6,655 nucleotides of DNA from Clostridiales bacterium. GTDB taxonomy: Bacteria > Bacillota > Clostridia > Tissierellales > Dethiosulfatibacteraceae. The notes beneath the pieces are model-generated. The model made no database searches. It was not told where the DNA came from and saw nothing but the letters and a program-made list of their open reading frames with translations. Where the stretch lies: NCBI GenBank assembly GCA_003446975.1, contig DMAP01000204.1, positions 1 to 6,655 on the forward strand. Reading direction: 5' to 3'. This document shows positions 1 through 5,044 of the stretch, in pieces. Numbering within the stretch: position 1 is the stretch's first letter; the number at the start of each line of letters is the position of its first letter. The translations under genes were made by a program, and so were the position numbers.

Positions 1-489
1 TTTGATTTGATCGATTATCTTGACATTAAAAAAAGAAATATACCGGCCATGATCCGCTTCGGAAGAAAAATATTGCATGGCAGTATAGAAAACATAGATA
101 TGTGCAAACCAACCATGGAAGCGGTTATGCTGAAACTTCAAGAAAATGGCATTACTTTAGGTATTCTTACATCCAATTCTAAAAAGAATGTCAATAAATT
201 CATCGATAAGCACCAGTTGAACATGTTCTCATTTGTTGAGAATTCAGGGATGTTTGGCAAGGAAAGGGTATTTAAGCAAATATTGAGAAGATATGGCATC
301 AATAAAGAAGAAGTACTATATGTGGGTGATGAGATAAGAGATATAACAGCCACAAAAAACATAGGGATAGATATTGCATCAGTGGATTGGGGATACAACA
401 CCAGAGACGGACTTGAGGATCATAAACCTGAATATCTGATTAGTGAACCAGAGGAGTTGTTGGAAATATGTTTAAATCAACGGGAGTGA
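1..489 (+). CDS. HAD-family hydrolase (phosphoglycolate phosphatase-like), 5'-truncated by window edge
   Basis: The frame is open from base 1, so this is the C-terminal ~162 residues of a protein that starts outside the window; the TTG at 7 is an internal Leu codon and need not be a start. What is visible matches the core of HAD subfamily IA phosphatases. Motif II is ILTSN (nt 163-177; the Thr/Ser binds phosphate), the motif III lysine lies in FGKE (about nt 256-267), and motif IV is VGDEIRD (nt 325-345; acidic residues bind Mg2+), followed by the usual TKNIGID and DWGY segments and a C-terminal EPEELLE. Motif I (DxDGT, the nucleophile), with roughly 50 residues including part of the cap, must lie upstream. 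Family members hydrolyse small phosphate esters in the cytoplasm; the substrate cannot be told. The gene stops 3 nt before the sirtuin ATG, so the two are probably one operon. Confidence 0.87.
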   Translation, partial: FDLIDYLDIKKRNIPAMIRFGRKILHGSIENIDMCKPTMEAVMLKLQENGITLGILTSNSKKNVNKFIDKHQLNMFSFVENSGMFGKERVFKQILRRYGINKEEVLYVGDEIRDITATKNIGIDIASVDWGYNTRDGLEDHKPEYLISEPEELLEICLNQRE

Positions 490-492
490 ACC

Positions 493-1227
493 ATGAATAA
501 AATTGGAGAATTGAGAGAAATCATCAAAGAAAGCAACAATATAGTTTTTTTCGGAGGAGCTGGGGTTTCGACTGAAAGCAATATTCCCGATTTCCGATCA
601 GCTCAAGGCTTATATAATGCAAAGTCTGATTATGGTTATTCTCCTGAGGATATGTTAAGCATCAATTTTTTCTTAAAACATACATCTGTTTTTTATGACT
701 ACTACAGAAAAAACATATTGCATACTGAAGCTGAACCCAATGATGCCCATTTGGCACTTGCCAAGCTTGAAAGCATGGGCAAGTTGAAGGCGGTCATAAC
801 CCAGAATATTGATGGGTTGCATCAGAAGGCTGGGAGTAAAGAGGTTTTGGAGCTTCATGGAACTGTATACAAGCACTTTTGCATGAACTGCCAGGCACCC
901 CACTCGTTGATAGACGTGGTCAGTTCTGGAGGAGTTCCAAAATGCAATATCTGTGGAGGAATCATACGTCCAGATGTGGTTCTTTATGGAGAGGCTTTGG
1001 ACAATGATGTAATCAGCAGATCCATAGATTATATAGAGAGAGCGGACACGTTGATTATTGGAGGGACGTCCCTGGTAGTCTACCCTGCAGCTGGATTAAT
1101 CACATATTTTAGAGGCAAAAATCTGATATTAATTAATAAAGAGAGTACACCTTACGACAGAAAAGCAAATTTAGTCATTAACGATTCAATCGGGAAAGTC
1201 TTAAAGAAAGCGCTAGAAGCGCTTTAA
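493..1227 (+). CDS. cobB: NAD-dependent protein deacylase, Sir2/sirtuin family
   Basis: This 244-residue protein has the usual length of a bacterial sirtuin. It would remove acyl groups from lysines, using NAD+ and releasing nicotinamide and O-acyl-ADP-ribose. Family motifs appear in order: Rossmann NAD-binding GAGVSTESNIPDFRS (22-36), TQNIDGLH (103-110), catalytic His122 in ELHG, a zinc site of Cys130/Cys133 (CMNC) and Cys151/Cys154 (CNIC), IRPDVVLYGE (158-167), and GTSLVVYPA (191-199). The Gly normally present in SGIPDFR is Asn30, a mild change. The cofactor-loop region lacks the YxxR pair seen in desuccinylase-type sirtuins (SIRT5, E. coli CobB), and the sequence resembles the Thermotoga Sir2 type, so deacetylation is the better guess. 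The ATG has GGGAG 6 nt upstream, overlapping the end of the HAD gene, which points to translational coupling. Confidence 0.95.
   Translation: MNKIGELREIIKESNNIVFFGGAGVSTESNIPDFRSAQGLYNAKSDYGYSPEDMLSINFFLKHTSVFYDYYRKNILHTEAEPNDAHLALAKLESMGKLKAVITQNIDGLHQKAGSKEVLELHGTVYKHFCMNCQAPHSLIDVVSSGGVPKCNICGGIIRPDVVLYGEALDNDVISRSIDYIERADTLIIGGTSLVVYPAAGLITYFRGKNLILINKESTPYDRKANLVINDSIGKVLKKALEAL
1207..1225 (+). repeat. Short inverted repeat at sirtuin stop codon
   Basis: AAAGCGC (1207-1213) and GCGCTTT (1219-1225) form a perfect 7-bp stem with loop TAGAA, covering the last codons of the sirtuin gene. No T-tract follows, so it is not a terminator alone; it may protect the mRNA 3' end or be chance. Confidence 0.45.
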
Positions 1228-1250
1228 AACGAATTTAAATCATATTATAG

Positions 1251-1290
1251 CAAAAAATATTCGTATTTGGATATTTTTTGTTTATTTTTT
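1251..1290 (+). terminator. Probable AT-rich rho-independent terminator of the HAD-sirtuin operon
   Basis: CAAAAAATAT (1251-1260) pairs perfectly with ATATTTTTTG (1271-1280), and TC/GG can extend the stem inward over a GTATTT loop. It is followed by TTTATTTTTT (1281-1290). The 10-bp stem plus T-rich tail and its place after the last gene of the unit fit a terminator, but the stem is nearly all A-T and thus weak. Confidence 0.55.
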
Positions 1291-1322
1291 GCGGACAAAC
1301 ATTTTCCTAATTATAAATTTAC

Positions 1323-1351
1323 TTGTTAATACACGAAAGTTATGCTATTAT
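1323..1351 (+). promoter_or_regulatory. Sigma-A promoter (extended -10) for the glutamine synthetase gene
   Basis: The -35 box TTGTTA (1323-1328) is separated by 17 bp from the -10 box TATTAT (1346-1351, 5 of 6 consensus), and a TGC directly before the -10 gives the extended -10 motif TGn. Transcription would begin near 1358, leaving a short leader of about 28 nt. A second, weaker pair lies just upstream: TTGCGG (1289-1294), 17 bp, TATAAA (1312-1317). No GlnR/TnrA-type TGTNAN7TNACA site was seen between 1228 and 1385. Confidence 0.65.
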
Positions 1352-1373
1352 TATAAACATAATTTTCTACTAT

Positions 1374-1380
1374 AGGAGGG
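1374..1380 (+). promoter_or_regulatory. Ribosome binding site that fixes the glutamine synthetase start at 1386
   Basis: AGGAGGG lies 5 nt before the ATG at 1386. The reading frame is open further up, to a TTG at 1323, but that TTG belongs to the -35 box and has no Shine-Dalgarno sequence, so the 21 extra residues are not real. Confidence 0.85.
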
Positions 1381-1385
1381 TAATT

Positions 1386-3275
1386 ATGAACAGAGTGTTT
1401 TTTATCAAACCTGAGAACAGAAGTAAGGAATTTCTGATTGATTTGTTCAAGAATCATCCAGAAATACAATTTGTCTCATTCATGGGTGTTGATATTGGCG
1501 GAAACGCCACCGATGAAAAAATTCCCATATCGCTTTTCATCAAAGATATGGACGATATGCTCAAGTACGGCATTCAAACTGATGGATCATCTGTTGAGCT
1601 TCAAGGGATAGCAACGCTGAATAATGCTAGGGTGGATATGTTGCCGGACTTGGAAGCCACATGGTTTGTTGATTACAACTATGACTATTATTGTGATGAG
1701 AATGGACTGCCTGTAGGGTCTTTAAGAATACCAGCTTTTCTGATGCATAATGAAAAGCTGGTCTGCTCCAGATCAATTTTAAAAAGGGCAGAAAAGACTT
1801 TTGACGAGGCAATAAAAGCAGTATTTGACAAAAAACCTGAACTAGCCAAGAAATATGGATTTGACAATGAGGAAATTGATAAAATAGTCCTGACTTCTGC
1901 AACAGAATTGGAGCTATGGGTCAATACACCTGATGACAAAGCAAATATTGATGCCCTTTCCACATCGCAAAGCCTTAAAGAGCAGTATTGGAAAAGAACT
2001 CATGGAACTGTAAGAACCGTGTTGGAAAAATGCATGCACGAATTGGAACGCTACGGATTGGAACCTGAAATGGCACACAAAGAGGTAGGAGGTGTTGCTA
2101 GCAAGGTAGGATCCACCGGAAGGCTTCAACATGTTATGGAACAGCTTGAAATTGACTGGAAATATGCAGAGGCACTGCAAGCCGCTGACAATGAAATCAT
2201 TGCCAGGGAAATTGTGGAGGATATGTTCAGAAATCACGGACTGGAAGCCACATTCATGGCAAAACCTCTGGAAGGGGTCGCTGGAAATGGAGAGCACACA
2301 CATTTAGGAGCAGCAGTTAGATTAAAATCAGGAAAGTACATCAATCTATTCACGCCTGCTGACATGAACAAAGATTTTTTGAGTGAGATCGGATATGGTG
2401 CATTAATGGGCATCCTTCGGAACTATGATGTTGTTAATCCATTTGTATCATCAACAAATGATTCAATGAATAGATTGAAGCCAGGGTTCGAAGCGCCGGT
2501 TTGCGTGGTCACATCTTTGGGTCACACAAAAGAGGTACCTTCGAGAAATAGATCCATATTGATTGGCGTTATCAGAGATTTAAACAATATGATGGCAACC
2601 CGATTTGAGTTGAGAGCACCTAATCCGCTATCTAATACTTATTTGGTCATTGCATCATCATATATGGCTGCATTGGATGGTATTGAGGCTGTTGTAAATT
2701 CTGGCCTATCAACGGATGAGCTAGAGCAAGAGATATCAAAAGAAGCGGGTGTGGACAGCTTCTATCTGGAAAGAGACAGAAAATACCGCAGTGAGCATGA
2801 TGTATTTGAGCATTACACAGAGGCTGAAAGAAATGCCTTGTTTGGGAAAGCACCAGCTACCGTTTATGAAAATGTAGAAGGATTAAACCATGGCGGAGAA
2901 AGGGTCTCGCTGCTAAAACAAGGAGGCGTTTTCACCAGTGCATTGGTGGAATCTTATAAACTGGTAATCTTAAGCAAATGGTCAACAGAGTTGGTTGGAA
3001 GGATTATACCGATAAACATTGAGATATTAAGAAGCTTCACAAAGCTGCATGAGGATTTTGCAACAGACCTAGATGTAATCAGGTGGCAAAAAATCAACAC
3101 ACTACGTGCAGAGTTGATGAAAGATAGCTCGTCTCAGACATCCATATTCACACGAATCAGAGATGCCATCGAAAATTGCGAATACAAAAAGGCTTCTGAT
3201 TTACAAATTGAAATGAACTCAAAAATGACGCAAATACGCAACATGTTTGCAGAGTATAAGCGAAATATCGTTTAA
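1386..3275 (+). CDS. Glutamine synthetase family protein, divergent long form (629 aa)
   Basis: Expected reaction: ATP-dependent condensation of glutamate and ammonia to glutamine in the cytoplasm. Fold landmarks appear in order: DGSSV (66-70, the N-terminal loop that completes the neighbour's active site), TELEL (173-177; Glu174 and Glu176 match the metal-binding ExE), HKEVGG (231-236), GNGEHTH (300-306; His304 at the position of the catalytic-region His in GSI's NGSGMH), NRLKPGFEAP (362-371), RNRS (387-390) and RFELRAPNP (406-414). It differs from ordinary GSI (about 440-470 residues): it has about 200 residues after the catalytic domain, helical and charged near the end; GEHTH replaces GSGMHxH; the second Arg of NRSASIR appears to be Gly394; no adenylylation NLY motif is seen. 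It is also not a standard GlnN/GSIII, which has NGSGKHNN. A true synthetase or a related ligase are both possible. It has its own promoter and terminator. Confidence 0.88.
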   Translation: MNRVFFIKPENRSKEFLIDLFKNHPEIQFVSFMGVDIGGNATDEKIPISLFIKDMDDMLKYGIQTDGSSVELQGIATLNNARVDMLPDLEATWFVDYNYDYYCDENGLPVGSLRIPAFLMHNEKLVCSRSILKRAEKTFDEAIKAVFDKKPELAKKYGFDNEEIDKIVLTSATELELWVNTPDDKANIDALSTSQSLKEQYWKRTHGTVRTVLEKCMHELERYGLEPEMAHKEVGGVASKVGSTGRLQHVMEQLEIDWKYAEALQAADNEIIAREIVEDMFRNHGLEATFMAKPLEGVAGNGEHTHLGAAVRLKSGKYINLFTPADMNKDFLSEIGYGALMGILRNYDVVNPFVSSTNDSMNRLKPGFEAPVCVVTSLGHTKEVPSRNRSILIGVIRDLNNMMATRFELRAPNPLSNTYLVIASSYMAALDGIEAVVNSGLSTDELEQEISKEAGVDSFYLERDRKYRSEHDVFEHYTEAERNALFGKAPATVYENVEGLNHGGERVSLLKQGGVFTSALVESYKLVILSKWSTELVGRIIPINIEILRSFTKLHEDFATDLDVIRWQKINTLRAELMKDSSSQTSIFTRIRDAIENCEYKKASDLQIEMNSKMTQIRNMFAEYKRNIV

Positions 3276-3285
3276 ACAACATAGG

Positions 3286-3321
3286 ACAGTGGCTTGATTA
3301 TCATTGAGACCACTGTTTTTT
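3286..3321 (+). terminator. Rho-independent terminator after the glutamine synthetase gene
   Basis: ACAGTGG (3286-3292) pairs perfectly with CCACTGT (3310-3316), with CTT/GAG able to extend the stem around a bulged A at 3309. A run of six T (3316-3321) follows directly. It starts 10 nt after the stop codon. Confidence 0.85.
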
Positions 3322-3322
3322 A

Positions 3323-3351
3323 TTGATTTTATCTGTGCGAAAATGTAATAT
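3323..3351 (+). promoter_or_regulatory. Candidate promoter for the GNAT gene
   Basis: TTGATT (3323-3328), 17 bp, TAATAT (3346-3351), with a TG just before the -10 box. Each box matches 4 of 6 consensus bases. It is the best pair in the 128-bp gap and follows directly on the terminator T-tract, but the match is only moderate. Confidence 0.35.
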
Positions 3352-3372
3352 TAGATGAGACTGAGGATCATA

Positions 3373-3399
3373 ATGAAGTCAAAACTGCTGAGTAGGTGA
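3373..3399 (+). CDS. Possible 8-codon leader ORF upstream of the GNAT gene
   Basis: ATG at 3373 starts an ORF encoding MKSKLLSR that ends in TGA at 3397-3399. TGAGG (3362-3366) sits 6 nt before the ATG, so it has its own ribosome binding site. Its stop codon lies inside the AGGTGAG ribosome binding site of the GNAT gene, 4 nt before that gene's ATG. This arrangement could couple translation of the two. ORFs this short arise easily by chance, and no attenuator hairpin is obvious. Confidence 0.2.
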   Translation: MKSKLLSR

Positions 3400-3403
3400 G
3401 ATA

Positions 3404-4000
3404 ATGAATTTTATTAGGAAAAAAAACCTGGCATTTGTAAGAGAGTACGAGACAGACAGGCTATACCTAAGAGTTTTAGGAGCAGAGTATTCTGATCTGG
3501 TGTTGGATTATTATCTACGAAACAAGGATTTTTTTCAAGAATGGGATCCTGACAGAGAAGAGGATTTTTATACGAAAGCCAATCAGGCAAGCCAGTTGAA
3601 ATATGAGCTTAGTGAATACAAAAAAGGAAATTTCATGAGATTGTGGATCTTCAAGAAGTTTGATGAAAAAAAAACCATAGGAAACATATGCTTCAGCAAT
3701 ATCATCTATGGTAATTTCAGGTCTTGTTTCTTAGGATATAAATTGGATGTTAACGAGATCAATAAAGGTTTCATGACAGAAGCCATAAATAAAGGAATTC
3801 AAATCATTTTTGATGAGTTCAGACTCCACAGGGTTGAGGTCAACATCATGCCTAGAAACATCAAGTCGCTAAGAGTGGCAGAAAAACTTGGCCTTAAAAA
3901 GGAAGGCTTTTCAAAAAGCTATTTACATATCAACAAGAAATGGGAAGATCACTATCATTTTGCGGCTTACAATGATGACGGCATCGATTATTTTGATTAA
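3404..4000 (+). CDS. GNAT-family N-acetyltransferase, RimJ/RimL type
   Basis: This 198-residue cytoplasmic protein would transfer acetyl from acetyl-CoA to an amino group. The layout is that of the RimJ/RimL branch (Acetyltransf_3): ETDRLYLRVL (16-25) at the N-terminus, FQEWDP (44-49), central strands TIGNICFSNI and FLGYKLD (91-115), the CoA-binding turn INKGFMTEAI (119-128), LHRVEVNIMPRNIKSLRVAEKLG (141-163), and the RimJ-like ending EGFSKSYLHINKKWEDH (167-183). In the CoA loop the usual Q/RxxGxG/A is reduced: Asn120 stands where the first Gly is expected, although KG is kept. Family targets include ribosomal protein N-termini, other proteins and small amines such as antibiotics; the sequence does not decide. 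The ATG has AGGTGAG 3 nt upstream, a short spacing, but there is no better start. No terminator follows. Confidence 0.9.
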   Translation: MNFIRKKNLAFVREYETDRLYLRVLGAEYSDLVLDYYLRNKDFFQEWDPDREEDFYTKANQASQLKYELSEYKKGNFMRLWIFKKFDEKKTIGNICFSNIIYGNFRSCFLGYKLDVNEINKGFMTEAINKGIQIIFDEFRLHRVEVNIMPRNIKSLRVAEKLGLKKEGFSKSYLHINKKWEDHYHFAAYNDDGIDYFD

Positions 4001-4028
4001 TTAAGCTTTTGTTAAAAATATATTTAAA

Positions 4029-4057
4029 TTGACAACAAGTACCAGCAAATATATAAT
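4029..4057 (+). promoter_or_regulatory. Perfect consensus sigma-A promoter of the gntR gene
   Basis: TTGACA (4029-4034) and TATAAT (4052-4057) both match consensus at every base with the optimal 17-bp spacer. The run at 4011-4028, which is almost only A and T, resembles an UP element. Transcription should start near 4064. A promoter this strong before a repressor gene suggests the gene is held back by autoregulation, see the site at 4084-4098. Confidence 0.85.
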
Positions 4058-4083
4058 CGAATTTAGAAACAAGCGTCAATTAC

Positions 4084-4098
4084 GGGATACAGAATACT
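4084..4098. promoter_or_regulatory. Half-conserved GntR operator in the gntR leader
   Basis: GGGATACA (4084-4091) is identical to the left 8 bases of the palindrome found twice upstream of tctC; the right half (GAATACT) is degenerate. It lies about 20-34 nt downstream of the predicted transcription start and 6 nt before the gntR ribosome binding site, a position suited to roadblock-type autorepression. That it binds the gntR product is inferred from shared sequence and proximity. Confidence 0.5.
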
Positions 4099-4114
4099 TA
4101 AATGAGGTGAAATA

Positions 4115-4786
4115 GTGCCAAAGGTTTTTAAGCTTAAAGTAGAAAACTACAAGACTGTTCGGGATGCAGTTTTTGAAAACATCCGAGCAGCTATACTTAA
4201 TGGCTACTTGAAGCCTGGCGAGAGGATTATCGAAAGCCAGATTGCCGAAGAGATGGAAGTCAGCAGAACACCGGTTAGAGAGGCATTGAGGCGACTAGAA
4301 ATAGAAGAACTTGTGGAGAATCTCCCACGAAAAGGCGTAATTGTTGCGAGAATTAATGACAATCAGATTAAAGAGATATTTAACATTAGAGGAGCCCTTG
4401 AAGGGCTAGCTGTCCGATTGGCAATCGATAATTTTGATGATGAATGGATAAACGATCTCCAGAAATGGATAACCGATATGGAAAAGGCAATCGATGATGG
4501 AGACCTGAAAAAACAGGTTGAGTGCAATACACAATTTCATAATTGCATATTAAGCAAATCCAATAGTCCAATGCTGATCCAAATGGTACATAATTTCCAG
4601 GACAAGATACAAAGATACAGACAGCAATCGTTATCGCTAGAAGGAAGACCACTTATCACAGTTTCTGAGCATAAGGATATCCTTAATGAGATAAAAGAAA
4701 GAAATAAATATGGCGCAGAGCTGTTTATCAAGAAACATATTGAGAAAGCCGGAGAAGCATTGATTATGAGCATGAAACAAGAGTAA
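4115..4786 (+). CDS. GntR-family transcriptional regulator, FCD subfamily
   Basis: This 223-residue protein has the two-domain FCD (FadR/VanR-like) layout and probably binds DNA as a dimer until an organic-acid ligand releases it. The winged helix spans about 10-78: LKPGERIIESQIAEEMEVSR (32-51), TPVREALRRLE (52-62) and wing LPRKGVIVA (70-78). The all-helical ligand domain spans about 84-220 and begins EIFNIRGALEGLAVRLA. The metal or ligand positions of FCD domains can be placed at Asn138/His142 (NTQFH, Asn for the more usual Asp), His186 (SEHKDI) and His208 (KKHIEKA). The start is GTG with AGGTGA 4 nt upstream. It lies directly upstream of a tripartite tricarboxylate transporter operon with shared palindromes in both leaders, so it very likely represses that operon and itself. 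No terminator is visible after it. Confidence 0.93.
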   Translation: MPKVFKLKVENYKTVRDAVFENIRAAILNGYLKPGERIIESQIAEEMEVSRTPVREALRRLEIEELVENLPRKGVIVARINDNQIKEIFNIRGALEGLAVRLAIDNFDDEWINDLQKWITDMEKAIDDGDLKKQVECNTQFHNCILSKSNSPMLIQMVHNFQDKIQRYRQQSLSLEGRPLITVSEHKDILNEIKERNKYGAELFIKKHIEKAGEALIMSMKQE

Positions 4787-4810
4787 TTCAAGAAATCAAA
4801 TTAATAACGA

Positions 4811-4838
4811 TTGGTTTACGCGGATTATGGGATACAAT
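4811..4838 (+). promoter_or_regulatory. Candidate upstream promoter of the tct operon, overlapped by an operator
   Basis: TTGGTT (4811-4816), 16 bp, TACAAT (4833-4838, 5 of 6 consensus). The -10 box is embedded in the perfect palindrome at 4829-4843, so a bound repressor would block it. The -35 box is weak. Confidence 0.35.
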
Positions 4839-4850
4839 ATCCCGAAATCC
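4822..4850. promoter_or_regulatory. Operator palindrome GGGATACAATATCCC within a larger dyad
   Basis: The core at 4829-4843 is a perfect inverted repeat, GGGATA-CAA-TATCCC. It is nested in an outer pair, GGATT (4822-4826) and AATCC (4846-4850), separated from the core by 2 nt on each side, so the whole 29-bp element is symmetric about base 4836. The 3-bp spacer is like that of FadR-type operators (TGGTnnnACCA), though the half-site sequence is different. No T-tract follows, so a protein-binding site is more likely than a terminator. Confidence 0.7.
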
Positions 4851-4916
4851 TAGGAGTCTAAAAGGAAATCGTTTGAATAACCAAGTAAAAAACAAATCAA
4901 AGAAGAGTTGCATATA

Positions 4917-4945
4917 TTATGGGATACAATATCCTAAAATATAAT
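4917..4945 (+). promoter_or_regulatory. Candidate proximal promoter of the tct operon
   Basis: A perfect -10 box TATAAT (4940-4945) lies 100 nt before tctC. At 17-bp spacing the -35 would be TTATGG (4917-4922), a poor match. The spacer contains the second full operator, so repression here would be direct. With such a weak -35 box the promoter may be intrinsically low or need help from an activator. Confidence 0.45.
4921..4935. promoter_or_regulatory. Second operator copy upstream of tctC
   Basis: GGGATACAATATCC (4921-4934) repeats the upstream operator; only the outermost pair is broken by T4935. The identity extends leftward, so that 19 bases, ATTATGGGATACAATATCC, are shared between 4824-4842 and 4916-4934. 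The two copies are 92 bp apart. Confidence 0.7.
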
Positions 4946-5044
4946 TTATCTGTTGAGGGAGGTGGCAAAGGACTTTTTAATAGAAAGTTTTGATTAATGG
5001 CAGTATTAAAAAATTAAAATAAAAAGAATTTATGGAGGGTTAAA

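Noticed and set aside
389..397. GGGATACAA in the HAD gene, matching the operator left half
   Set aside because: No right half-site, inside coding sequence and far from the regulated genes.
138..401. Reverse-strand open frames, here and at 673-903, 1627-2303, 2647-2853, 4386-4791, 5014-5640 and 6085-6300
   Set aside because: They are antisense to well-supported genes (the last two groups run slightly past a gene start), have no convincing ribosome binding sites, and their translations show no recognisable protein features.
1323..1385. 21-residue N-terminal extension of the glutamine synthetase from a TTG start
   Set aside because: The TTG is part of the -35 box, lacks an SD, and a strong AGGAGGG precedes the ATG at 1386.
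4672..4685. Perfect 14-bp palindrome TAAGGATATCCTTA inside gntR, similar to the operator arms
   Set aside because: It lacks the 3-bp CAA spacer and lies in coding sequence for an FCD segment including a conserved His; a chance palindrome is more likely, though binding could be tested.
4822..4850. The distal operator read as a gntR terminator
   Set aside because: Although it could fold in RNA, no T-tract follows, and the core is repeated at a second site in the same leader, which fits a protein-binding operator better.
4961..4978. TGGCA-type sequence considered as a sigma-54 -24/-12 promoter before tctC
   Set aside because: No GC or TTGC at the required 10-bp distance from the GG.
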